From: Stictocephala bisonia
Lineage: Eukaryota; Arthropoda; Insecta; Hemiptera; Membracidae
NCBI GenBank assembly: GCA_035578905.1
Contig: JAQJVL010000201.1
Span: 744,001 to 808,000 of the forward strand
Length of the DNA: 64,000 bases
Direction of reading: 5' to 3'
The notes beneath the pieces are model-generated. The model saw nothing but the letters and a program-made list of their open reading frames with translations, had not been told where the DNA came from and made no database searches. Made by a program: the position numbers and the translations under genes. Shown here one piece after another: positions 11,082 through 23,004 of the stretch. Each line of letters begins with the position of its first letter. Within the stretch, counting starts at the first letter, position 1.

Positions 11082-11782
11082 CTAAATTATATTAATAAAT
11101 TTCCTGTGTAAAATTATAACACTGAGCTTTAATAACTTTCTTAGAACTAAATCAAGGCAACAGAACAATAATTATTAATTGCATATAATTTCAACAAATG
11201 TTAAAATGCCATTGTACATGTATGGGCAGGCGGGCGAGTCAATGTCACTAAACGTGTATGGGCGGGCGGGTGGGTCAATGCCACTGTATAATAACGAATA
11301 ATCAGGATCGTTGTCTGCATGTTCAGTACCATCACCTCCTCCACCGAATTATATACGTACTGTACGTGTATGGTTGGTCGGTTGCATTAGTAGGTGATCG
11401 AAGAGAGAGGCAGAAAAAAATAGTTTGTGATTTGTTTCAGTAGTTTAAGAAAGTTTTTAAGGATTGTATTTCATTTATTAATAAGGTATACTTATACATT
11501 TGATTTAGTATTCATTAACCACACAAGTGCATAGGTGAAGTGTCCAAGATATTTTGTAAACCTTTATAATTTAAAGAAGTCCTTTAAAAAGTATTGCTTA
11601 TCAAGCCTTTCTTTACAAAACCCATTTGGAATATGCTTGATTAAGCATTAATTTAAAATGATATGTAATAGTTAATTACTTTCTGGAGCATCCTTTTATT
11701 CACATACTTTGATAGCAGTTTTTCAGATAAAACATAAACTAACTGTTTAAATTAGTAATACACTATTTTAATGCATTAATAA
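11082..11782. other. Intron with two units of the 36-bp GC-rich minisatellite
   Basis: Mostly unremarkable AT-rich intron. At 11212-11292 it holds about two units of the GTGTATGGGCGGGCGGGTGG family that is tandemly arrayed at 59637-61466. GGGCGGGCGGGTGGG near 11260 fits a four-tract G-quadruplex pattern. Confidence 0.7.
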
Positions 11783-12457
11783 AAAGTATTGGTCAATACA
11801 TTACATAGCAGGACATAAATGTGTGCAATTATAGTAAGCAACCTAAAGGTTAACCTGAATATGTCTAGAACTATTGGTGCACATGTCATATCTAAAGTAT
11901 TGGTCAATACATTACATAGCAGGACATAAATGTGTGCAATTATAGCTAAGCAACCTAAAGGTTAACCTGAATATGTCTAGAACTATTGGTGCACATGTCA
12001 TATCTAAAGTATTGGTCAATACATTACATAGCAGGACATGAATGTGTGCAATTATAGCTAAGCAACCTAAAGGTTAACCTGAATATGTCTAGAACTATTG
12101 GTGCACATGTCATATCTAAAGTATTGGTCAATACATTACATAGCAGGACATAAATGTGTGCAATTATAGCTAAGCAACCTAAAGGTTAACCTGAATATGT
12201 CTAGAAATATTGGTGCACATGTCATATCTAAAGTATTGGTCAATACATTACATAGCAGGACATGAATGTGTGCAATTATAGCTAAGCAACCTAAAGGTTA
12301 ACCTGAATATGTCTAGAAATATTGGTGCACATGTCATATCTAAAGTATTGGTCAATACATTACATAGCAGGACATAAATGTGTGCAATTATAGCTAAGCA
12401 ACCTAAAGGTTAACCTGAATATGTCTAGAAATATTGGTGCACATGTCATATCTAAAG
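11783..12457. repeat. 112-bp tandem repeat, 6 copies
   Basis: Units begin AAAGTATTGGTCAATACATT at 11783, 11894, 12006, 12118, 12230 and 12342; the first is 111 bp, the rest 112 bp. Copies differ by a handful of substitutions (dataaatg/catgaatg, aactatt/aaatatt), so the array is young. It is in the intron between exons 7 and 8. No coding function. Confidence 0.95.
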
Positions 12458-14027
12458 CCACAATGTACACTAGATGTTTTATTGCAAAGCAATTAAATTA
12501 TATACATAATCTAGCTGATTGCCCTAGGATAAAAGCGAGTGAGACAGGAGATGGCCAGGCATGCTGGGAAGATAACAGTGCTTGAGTGATGTTATGATTC
12601 ATGCGTTTTCCATGTTGAAGCAGGATAAGGGTTGTCTTATGACTATAAATGTTAAACATTTAATAAATTACTTACTCTAAATACAATTTTGTAATTTAAG
12701 GAATTTCTACATTTGGCTCAAATGTTACTGATTATTTGTGTAATTACAGTATTACTTATAATTATTCATTAACACTTATAAATAAAGATTTGTTCGATTG
12801 AATACTTTATAAAACTGCATGGATTAGTTCTAGCATACAATTCCATAAAGTTAGTTGGCTCGTGCTTTTTTCCTTAGCCATGACATTTATTAAAAGTAAT
12901 TTTGAAACTACCTTTATTAAATCCATGAATTAACAATGATAATACTGTGTGAAATTGTGATAAATCTTCATTATTTTGAAAATTGCTATTACATGAGCAA
13001 AGGGGTAAAACCACAGACTTAAACTTCCTGTAAACAAACTTAATTTTTAGGGAATATTTTTATTTTCATTAATTTTTTAATTTATGTTTTAGAAAAGCTT
13101 GTTTTCTTTTAATTTTATTTATTTGTTAATTTAAAGGTTACGCAACGAAGTTTTTAACATATAAGTAATTTGATGATAAAACACAAAACAAATTGATTGT
13201 ATCAAAATAAAGTTGTTTATTTAACATTTGTTAGATTAATATAGATTGCAAGGCATGTATTGTCCTTAGACATACAATAGGGGACTGAAAATTTTCTAAC
13301 TGGTAATTTACTTATTGTAATTAAGAAATTCAACAAATGTTACAATCTAACAGTGACAATGTCAAAAATAACACCATATAACAAGACATCTCTAAAGATT
13401 GTTTTTGAAACATGAACTATTGGTAGATATTATGATATTTTTTATGATATTGGGAACAACAATTCTAACTTGTTTACAATTCAAAATTCTTAAGAAAACT
13501 GTTTTTACAAATTATTGTAGTTTGTTACATTTAAAAACCCCATGTGATATTAATTGTTACTGTTCTATTGATTAAAAAACAATTTCTAAACAACTGTCTC
13601 CCTCTGTAATAGTAACACAATTCCCGTATTTACAAAGCAATACATTTCATAGGACCAACAATATTGGAAGAATATACAATATGAGTGCAATACAAAACCC
13701 TCTTTAGTTAATTTACATTGATCTTAATAGAAAACATAAAGTATAAAGACCGTCAGGAGATGTTGACCTGGAACCAAAATAGTAATAATTTATTTCTTGA
13801 TTAGCTTGAGAATCCCCCTAAGGCACTCATCTCTAGTGCTCATCAGTTCTCTCATTTTAAGCTCTGACTGGCTAATTTATACTCCCTAGACTCACAACCA
13901 CTAAGCAAGAAAAACTAATTTTAAGAATGTTGACATTTATGTGTGAAAAAGACTTCAGTATATTTAGTAATGTAATTAAACAATATAATATCATCACAGT
14001 AGGAGAGATAGAAAATCTGAAAAAATA
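12458..14027. other. Intron sequence, nothing recognised
   Basis: AT-rich. No array, terminus or convincing reading frame was seen in either strand. Confidence 0.5.
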
Positions 14028-14110
14028 TTAACCCATTGCGGATCGCATAGCGTGGCGCTCACCAGGCCTAACAGTACAAATTAAATTCGCAACATGGTGT
14101 TACACCTGCA
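14028..14110. mobile_element. Possible one-sided TTAA-type element end
   Basis: TTAA (14028-14031) followed by CCCATTGCGGATCGCATAGC and a GC-rich stretch, in the style of the other TTAA-type ends in this window. No matching right end (a reverse complement ending GGGTTAA) was found downstream before 15541. Could be coincidence. Confidence 0.3.
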
Positions 14111-15540
14111 CTACCAACCTAGCGCACTCGTAAATCCTACATGTTTTGTTGTTATTTATGTTACATAAACATTATACTGACCATATTATTAATCTATCTA
14201 ATTCTGAAGATCCCAATGTATCCTCCATTTTAATGGAAATCACAAACACGACAAAACGATAAGACCAAAAACAAGGACTAAATTCCCCAATCTAATTTCA
14301 AGTAGTCAAGACAACAGTGACAGAAAACAGTAAAAAAGATAAGGAGACAGTATACATTTTGTACAGTATGTAAAGTACAGTATACATTTTGTTTTAAATT
14401 TAAGAAATAATAAACTATTTTGGGTCAGTTAATGCAATTTGGGTTGTCAATGCAATTAAAAACATTAATTCTTTAAACATTAATAAAATTTAAGATTGTA
14501 AAAAAAATAATAAAAATAAAATTTAACTATTTTAAAGTAAAAATACCGTACCAAAGACTCGTTTTGTTTAGCTTAGATACAATGTTAATTATAAAAATTT
14601 ATTTTTCAATCCAATTCCCTAGATTTTGTATGCATTCTTTTTTCATTACAAGTATACATAAATAAACTCTTAAAACTTAAGTTTATCACAAAAACCTTTT
14701 ATTTTTCAAAATACACAATAAAACTAGAAGCATAATTAATTTCAGAATATTGGATGAGTTGTAAACAGAATTGAATGTTTCCATAAGGGGGTTTTTATCA
14801 GGCAGGAAGTGCTAAGAAAGGGTCACCCTTTGCATAAGGGTGGAGCTCATGCTTAAAGGAAGACTGGACTCTGGATTCTTGAACAAAAACTGAATGGCTT
14901 TAATTCTCTGACTTTGTGTAAATTCCTATTCATTAATGTTATATGTCTCTTTTCACATGCTGATAAGAAAGTGGACAGACTATGGGGAATATTTTCTGAC
15001 TTAGATATTTTGTTTATTTCCTAGCCAAATCATGTACTCATAAGGAAGTGGCCTTCTAGGGATAGATATTTTCTGACAAAGATATATTGTTTATCTTGAG
15101 GGATGTCGTTTGATTGTTCTACTTATCAGCACTTTTCACACCTGAAATATTTCTGATATAAAAGCTATCTCCTCAATCTCCTCATTTACTTTCTAGAACC
15201 AAGACTGCAGAACCCAGATTTTCTTATCGGTTCTGGTTATTTTGTCAATAACCAATAGAACCGAGAACCGACTTTAGGGACCGACCCATCCCTAGTTCTT
15301 ATATCTTTTTATATTCATTACCGGCCTAATGGTCTCTAACCTAATCTCATTGCACACTAAAAGTTGGATAGTAATAATAATAATAATAGTTTCTAACCAA
15401 TTAAAAATTTGTAAAACCAAAAATTATGTTCAAAAACAATCTTTTTCACATATATTATGATTTGTCTCATTGATACTATTAAAGTGTATTTTTACAAAGG
15501 GAAGTGTTAACTAGTCAAATTCTGGGCAAATAAACTCATT
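14111..15540. other. Intron; possible hAT-type end near 15295
   Basis: AT-rich intron sequence. Near 15190-15297 a segment ending ACCGACCCATCCCTAG resembles terminal sequence of hAT-like elements (CTAGGGATGGGT when reversed), but no partner end was found. A short AAT microsatellite lies at about 15373-15389. Nothing else recognised. Confidence 0.35.
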
Positions 15541-15544
15541 TTAA

Positions 15545-16413
15545 CCCTCCATCTGGGCAAGTTCGCATTTGCGAACTGTTTTGGCGTTGCTAAAACGCGC
15601 AAGTTCGCAATTGCGAACTTCACGCCGCGCTTCGCTAAACAGGTCATAGAATGCGCATATGACAAGCTACGGCAATGATTTTGATCTATTCGGAAACTAC
15701 GTTAAACATCCAATAATTCTTTATAACTTAATAGTCGGTTATTTTAAATCGATAATTTACACGGCTTTGTGAAAGTAGCTATTGAATGCACGTTGTCGCT
15801 ATATTGGACGCTTTGTACGATTCGTTGATTGTTTGCACTCACAGTAAATACTTGGTTTTTCTGTTGTAACTATCCGTTATAAATCGTTGTAATAAATCCG
15901 TTATAGAGCATGTTTCTAGCTAAATTTTAAAATATAAATCAACTTTTTAGTGTTTATAGAAAATTTATAAAATATTTTTCATTGTTGCTGTTACTGTGGC
16001 AACAAATTTTTAGGTTTTGTATTGAATCCATTTATAAATTTATAAGACATATTGTAAACTTCTAAACGTATATAATGTATATATTTTCTGAAACTAGATA
16101 AAATTTAGGACATTTTTACTATGTCACATTTAAAAATTTAATATCACAACATTGTATCCAATGGGTACCCCCACCCCCTTTCGCGACTTATGAAAAAAAA
16201 TTTCCAAAGTAACGTACCATAAAAAAATCAAAAATATCTTTAGGTTAAGTTTTTATACATTATCTGGTAGCCTACATTCTTGAGATCATTTTTATACCAT
16301 AAACAAGTAGTTTTATTACAATTTACTTATTTTTATGAATTTTATAAAAACATCTTACAAATTGGCCAAAAATCGCGACCCAATACTGAAAAATATAGTG
16401 ACCGGATCGAGGG
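15545..16413. mobile_element. TTAA-type (piggyBac-like) non-autonomous element
   Basis: TTAA (15541-15544) then CCCTCCATCTGG, matched imperfectly by CCGGATCGAGGG then TTAA (16414-16417). Two subterminal palindromes at the left: AGTTCGCATTTGCGAACT (15560-15577) and the perfect AAGTTCGCAATTGCGAACTT (15601-15620). It is 869 bp, AT-rich inside, without coding capacity. It sits about 550 bp from exon 7. Confidence 0.62.
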
Positions 16414-16958
16414 TTAAAGTAAAAATTGTCTGTAACTTTGCATTGGCTGATCGTTAGTTTTTGTTGAGTAAAGGGTAATTTCATACTTTTCCAAATCGAT
16501 CTTGACAAAAAAATGTTAAACAATACTAATAAACGTTTTTTAAATAATAATTTATTGTAATTTTAATGGTTTTTGTCAAAGACAAAAAAACTGTGTGAAG
16601 GCTTTTAAATGTGATTCATAATTTCTAGATAAACACTATATCATTCCATAAAATATAAATCAATTTTTGTTAATATACTAATAATAAACTTTTTTGTTGT
16701 GTTTAAAGCGCTTTATGTAGCATATAATATATTAAAATCAAATATCAACCTGCATTAAATATTATTAATATTCCATTTCCAATTATTATTCAAATGTTGT
16801 TTAGGAAAGTACATTTTCAAAATGTTTTACGTGTTAGAATGATTTGATTGATATTTCTTGAGCCATTACACAAACAGTTTGGATGAGTCAGAATCAAAAT
16901 AGTTTTATTAGGGAAGAGAGCAGTGATTGTGGCAGTGGCGGTGTCATGCACCAGTCAC
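16414..16958. other. Intron flank downstream of exon 7, nothing recognised
   Basis: AT-rich intron between the TTAA-type element and exon 7 on the minus strand. No feature seen apart from the exon 7 donor. Confidence 0.5.
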
Positions 16959-17136
16959 CTAGGTTGGGTACTGAGCAGCTCCTGTCTCCCACCGCCCTCA
17001 ACAACACTTGACTCCTACCAAAAGCCACACCCTTCTTGGGTGTGTCCTGGGCAACAGTAGGCGAGGGGTGGCCTACTTGCCGAGGAAGGCTGCTGTACTG
17101 AAGGTCTCCTGCACGCTTGTAGCTTGCCAGAGGACT
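16959..17136 (-). CDS. Liprin-beta: Liprin-beta, coding exon 7
   Basis: 178-nt exon, phase 0 in, phase 1 out; acceptor TGTGTCTTAG, donor CTAG|GTGACT. It encodes a linker beginning SPLASYKRAGDLQYSSLPRQ and ending TPKKGVAFGR...DRSCSVPNL. The FGR...S(A/V)PNL block corresponds to the conserved liprin-beta motif (SSFGRG...ASAPNLAETE in vertebrates). The final split codon G|CA is completed by exon 8 to give Ala, producing PNLAETE across the junction. The GC-rich exon contrasts with AT-rich flanks. Confidence 0.9.
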
Positions 17137-17953
17137 CTAAGACACAGACATCATTGGTGTTAGTGGAAGAGTGTCATTAAGACTGAACAACTTATAGCCA
17201 GACTAAGAAATAAAAATTTTAAATAAAGAAAGGCAGTAAAGGAACATAATAGTTTCTATGAAAGAAAGGAAAGATAATCACTAGCACAAAGAGTATGAAA
17301 AATGAAGGCCAAGGGAACTGTAAAAACATAGTGAAAACTCTAAGGAAATTTTCACTCTAGCATTTATTGAAATAAAATAGAAAATATACAAATATACTTT
17401 TAAACACGTGATTTTAAGTCAATTGAATCGAACTAAATGAAGAATGAATTGAAATTTATATAACTAGCAACTATAATAAACTTATAAAAGTATATAAGCC
17501 TGTTCATGGCTTAGAACAAAGTAAATTATCAAACAGATCATCTTATTTATACAATCGTTCACTATTATATTTTGTTCAGGTTGTAAATTTGTACTGTGTG
17601 GCAGTCAATTGTTTTGTACTTCTACCAAATGTAACATGCTCATTAAGAAACTATGTATTTGTAGACCTTCAGAATTACTTAAAGAATGTACAATCTAACA
17701 TTAATATACTGCATTCATGTTTATTTTATAAATTTATCATGAACTACACATAATACTAACTAACCAAAATCTTACAATACAAAATAATTATCCTAAACCA
17801 GCAGCAAATAATTTCTCTAAACAAACAAAAGATTTACTACATGACAAATTTCCCCACCTCTGTAATATTCCCCTCTTTATTGGTGAAACTTTGCAGAACA
17901 GCCAAATAATATTTTACAATATTCTAGAGAGGGATTTAAAATAAGTATATTAC
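17137..17953. other. Intron between exons 6 and 7
   Basis: About 0.8 kb, AT-rich, GT-AG bounded (donor GTAATA, acceptor TTAG). One of the short introns of the gene. No repeats or frames recognised. Confidence 0.6.
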
Positions 17954-18058
17954 CTGATGTTGCATATTGATATCATCTTGATGTTCAGAGACTTTCCGGG
18001 GACTGATACTATTGTTGGGGACAGGGCTTGGGGAAGGAGACACACCTCTACTCACCAC
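17954..18058 (-). CDS. Liprin-beta: Liprin-beta, coding exon 6
   Basis: 105-nt phase-0 exon of 35 codons between the acceptor AAATTTGTTGTAG and the donor CAG|GTAATA. It encodes a Ser/Pro-rich linker (VVSRGVSPSPSPVPNNSISP, then RKVSEHQDDINMQHQ), typical of the disordered region between the coiled coil and the SAM domains. SP dipeptides are potential proline-directed kinase sites. It is identified by open frame, splice signals and phase match to exons 5 and 7; homology alone would be weak. Confidence 0.82.
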
Positions 18059-18365
18059 CTACAACAAATTTTAATTCATAAGCAATGAAAATAAATTAGC
18101 TAATTTGTGTTCTCAATGAGTTTAGTGATAAAATTCTTGCCTCATTTGGCTTCATAAATTTAAAAAAATCATCCAATAATTTCCTTTATTTCAAATTGGC
18201 TCTTTTTCATTATTTCCTTGTCACTATTTAATAATATAAAATACTTATGCTTTTAAAATGTCTAACCAGAAATATTTTTTTCTGTTTAGCACATCTTTTC
18301 AAACATTAAAATGTGTGATTTTTCCCCCTTACTTTGGGAGAAGTAAGAAAACCACTTAACCACTC

Positions 18366-18446
18366 TTACTTTGTAGTTAATTGGTAGAGAGGACTAAATA
18401 GTCCTAAGTTCGCCATATAAATAAAGGCATTTTTCATTTAATTTCA
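18366..18446 (+). mobile_element. LINE 3' tail fragment with CATTT-type tail
   Basis: Matches the 3' tail of the LINE at 28860-30620: GGTAGAGAGGACTAAATAGT followed by CCTAAGTTCGCCATATAAAT and a CATTTTTCATTT-type tail. Only about 80 bp remain, a strongly 5'-truncated copy as target-primed reverse transcription typically leaves. Confidence 0.8.
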
Positions 18447-18758
18447 TTTAGAAGTTCATTCAGAATATCAAATTCAAAAGACAATTGGAAATTAACATAG
18501 GAACACATTATTTTTTAGCATTACAAAAACGATTAAATCTAATTTAATAAATAATAACATTCACTTATTTTAAGACAGAAATGAAAGGGCAAAGAGTAGA
18601 AAGTTAGCGAGCAAGGACAATATTGAGATAATGAACCTCTTCAGACACTGTATTGACTAAGCTCTAACTCAAAGTGGGAATCAATGGTAGACTGCTCTAT
18701 CTTCTGTTCATCTGTCCTTACCTCACCCCTCATTCAAAAAATATCATAACCCACTTGT

Positions 18759-19282
18759 TTTTGGATTCGATTGTACGTAATAATGGGCAGTAAATCACCA
18801 ATCTTGACAAAAAAGCCAATAAAATTACTTTAGTTGTAAAATACAAACCAGTAACTTTCCCAAGTATTCACAAATAACAGTTAAGTTATTTTGGATTCAA
18901 ATGTACGTAATAATGGGCAGTAAATCACCAATCTTGACAAAAAAGCCAATAAAATTACTTTAGTTGTAAAATACAAACCAGTAACTTTCCCAAGTATTCA
19001 CAAATAACAGTTAAGTTATTTTGGATTCAAATGTACGTAATAATGGGCAGTAAATCACCAATCTTGACAAAAAAGCCAATAAAATTACTTTAGTTGTAAA
19101 ATACAAACCAGTAACTTTCCCAAGTATTCACAAATAACAGTTAAGTTATTTTGGATTCAAATGTACGTAATAATGGGCAGTAAATCACCAATCTTGACAA
19201 AAAAGCCAATAAAATTACTTCAGTTGTAAAATACAAACCAGTAACTTTCCCAAGTATTCACAAATAACAGTTAAGTTATTTT
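18759..19282. repeat. 130-bp tandem repeat, 4 copies
   Basis: ATGTACGTAATAATGGGCAG recurs at 18771 (slightly changed), 18901, 19031 and 19161, an exact 130-bp period. Copies are almost identical (one T/C change in the last). The array is in the intron between exons 5 and 6 and abuts a LINE fragment on its right. Confidence 0.95.
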
Positions 19283-19760
19283 GAAAAATTGTAGGTTTTA
19301 CGAACCTGTACTACACAAATAAGTCACATGTTGTCGATATCCTTTTACCACAAAAAAAGGCTGTACGTAACCTTGCAGGAACTGATCCACTTGCACACTG
19401 CAAGCCTCTTTTTGTAGAGCTTAACATTCCTACAGTAGTTAATCCTACTTTTCCAAGTTTTGCTGCAGACCAAATCAAATTTAAATATCTTTCCTACAAG
19501 ACAGGAAATACATAAGTATTGTACTGGAGGAAGGAATAAGATTGACTTCCACATAGGCTGTCTAAAACAGGAAAATCCTTCAAATTAAATTGCATTAATT
19601 TCTTTAATAAACTGCCTGAGGAAGTATCATAGTAAGATTGGTTAGCTCTAAGAACTAAAAATATATGATTGGTTGGTCAGCAATCCTTTTTATAATATAG
19701 ATACATTTTTAGACTATGATGTTGATGTCACATTTTGATTTACCATTTATACAATGTGAT
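19283..19760 (+). pseudogene. LINE ORF2 C-terminal fragment
   Basis: Plus-strand frame with stops encodes LLPQKKAVRNLAGTDPLAHC and KPLFVELNIPTV, followed by FNKLPEEV. This order (QKKAIR-IxG...C+P+F..L+ILTL...FN.LP) is the usual C-terminal end of jockey/CR1-type LINE ORF2. It carries stops and is 5'-truncated. Its 3' end forms the left arm of the fold-back at 19615-20073. Confidence 0.78.
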
Positions 19761-20073
19761 ATTCACTTGACATATCATATTGTATACAATATCACATTGT
19801 CACATTTTGATTCACTTGACGTGATATTCACTTGACATATCATATTGTATACAATATCACATTGTCACATTTTGATTCACCATTTATACAATGTGATATT
19901 CACTTGACATATCATATTGTATACAATATCACATTGTATAAATGGTAAATCAAAATGTGACATCAACATCATAGTCTAAAAATGTATCTATATTATAAAA
20001 AGGATTGCTGACCAACTAATCATATATTTTTAGTTCTTAGAGCTAACCAATCTTACTATGATACTTCCTCAGG
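19615..20073. repeat. Fold-back: inverted repeat with about 150-bp arms and repeated core
   Basis: The sequence from CCTGAGGAAGTATCATAG (19615) rightwards is matched in reverse complement by the sequence ending at 20073, with only about one mismatch over roughly 150 bp. The centre repeats a motif containing TATTGTATACAATA, itself a palindrome. The arms derive from the LINE fragment's 3' end, so one arm is an inverted duplicate of it. Confidence 0.9.
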
Positions 20074-20433
20074 ATATATATATATTAAATATTTATTTAT
20101 AAATATGTACAGTTATTACACTATAATTTGTTTACTGGGCTGTATATTATGACTTGTCCTGTTTCTGTAAATCAGATAAATGGAATAAATGGATTATTAT
20201 TCTTAAGTTTCAAACTCAAATATTAAACTCACATTTTTAGAACAAAACTGATAAATTTGTCAATCTAATGCCATACTGCAAATGGCAGTGAGGGAAACAG
20301 GATGTAATGATGCGCTTTTAAATGAGAAGGAAACAATCTTACAATAGCAATACACTATGATGGGTTAGGACTGACAAAATTCTGACCTACAAAGATGGTC
20401 CCATTGGCAAACCCATGTCCAGTATTATTGTAA

Positions 20434-21110
20434 AGGGGGGTTTACACACAATATCTTATTGTACATTTAGTTAGCAAGGACAAATCCTATCAGCTAGAAT
20501 GTAGGGTGTAGACATCAAAAGGTATGTTTTGTCGTAACGGAATGAAAACCAAAGACAGATATGAAAACTGACAATGCAAGCTTTGTTTTGTGAAAACTGC
20601 AACGATAAGATGGAAGGTGTCAACACTTTACCTTGTTTGTCATATCGCCAGAAATAGGAATCACTTATACAGTACTAACTTTCCTGTCGTGTTCTATTTG
20701 GTTGCTAAGATTTTTTATTTAAAAAAGCGGTTATTTAGTTTCCTTTATTAAAAAAAGGTATCTCGCAAGTTCACAAATTTATGTCATCATACCTTCGACT
20801 ATGTATTTGTTAATTTCTTATAAATTTTATTGAGCTGTATAACAGTTTTCTTGTCTGTGGCAAATAAAAAAACAAGGATTTTAGTGATTGTAATAAAAAA
20901 CACAAACAAGAGTCAAAATAGTTGAGAATAATATAAATGCTTCTTCCATTTTAGAACTATAATAAACATAACCTAAACATTGATTGAACTGAGAGCTCAG
21001 CTAAAACGTAAGAACCACATGCTGTGTGAAAACAGAAGAAAATGACGTCTTGACGTACCTTTAATATGAACGATAAGACGTACAATAAGACGTTGCGTGT
21101 AAACTCCCCT
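20434..21110. mobile_element. TAA-flanked MITE (PIF/Harbinger-like)
   Basis: Inverted termini AGGGGGGTTTACACACAA (left) and, reversed, AGGGGAGTTTACACGCAA (right), both followed by TCTTATTGTAC. Flanked by TAA at 20431-20433 and 21111-21113. A three-base TWA duplication and G-rich termini suit PIF/Harbinger; other families are possible. 677 bp, no coding capacity. Confidence 0.65.
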
Positions 21111-21113
21111 TAA

Positions 21114-21636
21114 GGATTATAATACTATTAAGGTCTGAAGCTTAGAACATGTTCGGTAATTCAGACGATTTTGTGTTGATGTGAATATTGATTGACTTAA
21201 GGAATCAATTTTCAATATCATGGTGTCTCATGGCCACTATATTTCACAAGTATGATTTCAATGTCAAAACATTAATAAAACAGAAAAAGAACCAATAAAT
21301 TTGTCTTTATCACATTCAATAATTATTTAATATTGTTTTTATTAATAAAAACAATTAAGTTATTAAAGTTATTGGTTATTAAAAAAATAACACAAAACCT
21401 GTAGAAAATACATGTCTGAACATATATGTATAAAACAAAAATGATACGCATGCATAATAAATTCATCTTTTCATGCTTTTATACACTTTTCAGAAGTAGA
21501 GGGTTAAAAGCGTATGTATATATATATTTATGTACAATATAAATAAATGGTAAAGAACTATTTTTTAGGTTAGTGTAACATGGTACTAACTGTTAGTAGT
21601 ATCATCTCCTTCCTTAATTGCTTTTTTCCTATAAAA
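21114..21636. other. Intron; possible TTAA-type end near 21495
   Basis: AT-rich. A GTAGAGGGTTAA near 21490-21505 resembles a TTAA-type right end but has no identifiable partner. Nothing else recognised. Confidence 0.35.
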
Positions 21637-21638
21637 TA

Positions 21639-22421
21639 CGAGGGTAATCCAGAAAGTAACCTCCGTTTTGAAATAAAAATTAATCCAGTAAAGATAGAAC
21701 AATTTTATCATATACATCTTAAAACTACAACTTTACTTTATTTTTCAACATAGTCACCAAATCGATTTAAGCACATCATATCTTTTGACAGTCTTAACAA
21801 TTCCCTCCTTATAAAAATCTGCCACCTGTGAGTGGAGCCAACCTGTCACTAAGTTTTATAGCTCTTCGTCACTGTCGTACCCAACGAGCACAAAACTTGT
21901 GGTATCCCAGTTTTTCTTTCACTATCTCATGTAAGAGGCTTCGAGAAACTTCAGGAAAGTGATCAGAAAGTTCCGAGATCGTGAATCGACGATTCTCACG
22001 AACCTTCTCGTTCACTTTGCTCAGGAAGTCATTACTGACAACGAGTAGGCCTATCACTCCTTTCTTCATCGTGAATGTTTTTTCTACCATTTTTAAAAAA
22101 CCGTACCCACTGACGAACAACACCTTCACTCATAATGTTTGGGCCATAAACGGCACACAATTCACGATGAATTTCAGCTGCTGCGTGATTTTTTGCTAAA
22201 AGAAATCGTATAACACTACGTACTTCACACTTGGCGGGATTTTCTATTGCCGCACTCATGTTTTAAGGCTGTAACTGGACAAAGTGTGATCGTACGATGC
22301 TCCACCTTGCACAGTTAGAAGCGTACTGAGCTGCTGCATGCACCGATGTCAGTATGGCAGCGCTACACCCCCTACTTCTCGCGCTATGAACAAACGGCGG
22401 TTACTTTCTGGATAACCCTCG
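21639..22421 (-). mobile_element. mariner deletion derivative
   Basis: Terminal inverted repeats CGAGGGTAATCCAGAAAGTA (left) and, reversed, CGAGGGTTATCCAGAAAGTA (right), flanked by TA on both sides. The minus strand carries a mariner transposase N-terminus from ATG at 22259 (CEVRSVIRFLLAKNHAAAEI, IHRELCAVYG), a frameshift near 22050, then RRFTISELSDHF and KLGYHKFCARWV, then jumps to the extreme C-terminus. The DNA-binding domain is kept and the catalytic DDD core is deleted. At 783 bp it is shorter than a full mariner (about 1.3 kb) and non-autonomous. Confidence 0.92.
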
Positions 22422-22719
22422 TATTAAAGCAATTTTTCTTTGATACATTTCATGGACAGGCAGCGGGTGAAGTGTTAGTGAGTACCGTAAGTAGTTGTAG
22501 ATTGTGGTTCCGATCACAAGTATACAATCACCACATGTAAGAAAGATGAATTGCCCAATCACCAACATCCTAACTTTTTGTAGAATCGTGAAAAGTTTTT
22601 CCTGACCATCTTTGATGTAGTTCATTATAACATACCAATTTATTTACAGTAGCTCATTCACTGCACTTTGCCTTGCTAGCTGTTTATTTAAATAAACACC
22701 CAATGTTATGAGTACGGTT

Positions 22720-22990
22720 CGACAGGATGGTCATCATCACTGTACGCATATGGTTGGGTAGGGTGGCTCATCACTACTGTACATGTGTGGGTGGGTGGAA
22801 GGGTAATCACCATAGACGTGTATGGTTGGGTGATGGGGCGGGGGGAGTAATAACTGTATGAATATGTGTGGATGAGAGGGTCATTACTACTGTATGAGTA
22901 CAGGTGGGCAGGAGAGTCATTACCACAGTAAGTGTATGGTTGTGTGGGGGGATATTTCTGCTGTACAACTTGGTGTGACTTGGTACCTGT
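22720..22990. repeat. 36-bp GC-rich minisatellite, degenerate block beside exon 5
   Basis: Six or so diverged units of the family seen at 59637-61466, for example CACTGTACATGTGTGGGTGG and ACGTGTATGGTTGGGTGATG. The block begins immediately after the exon 5 donor on the minus strand. Read in that frame it stays open (repeating HTVVMTL-like peptides) to a stop at 22807. Confidence 0.8.
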
Positions 22991-23004
22991 ACAAGAGATG
23001 ATAC

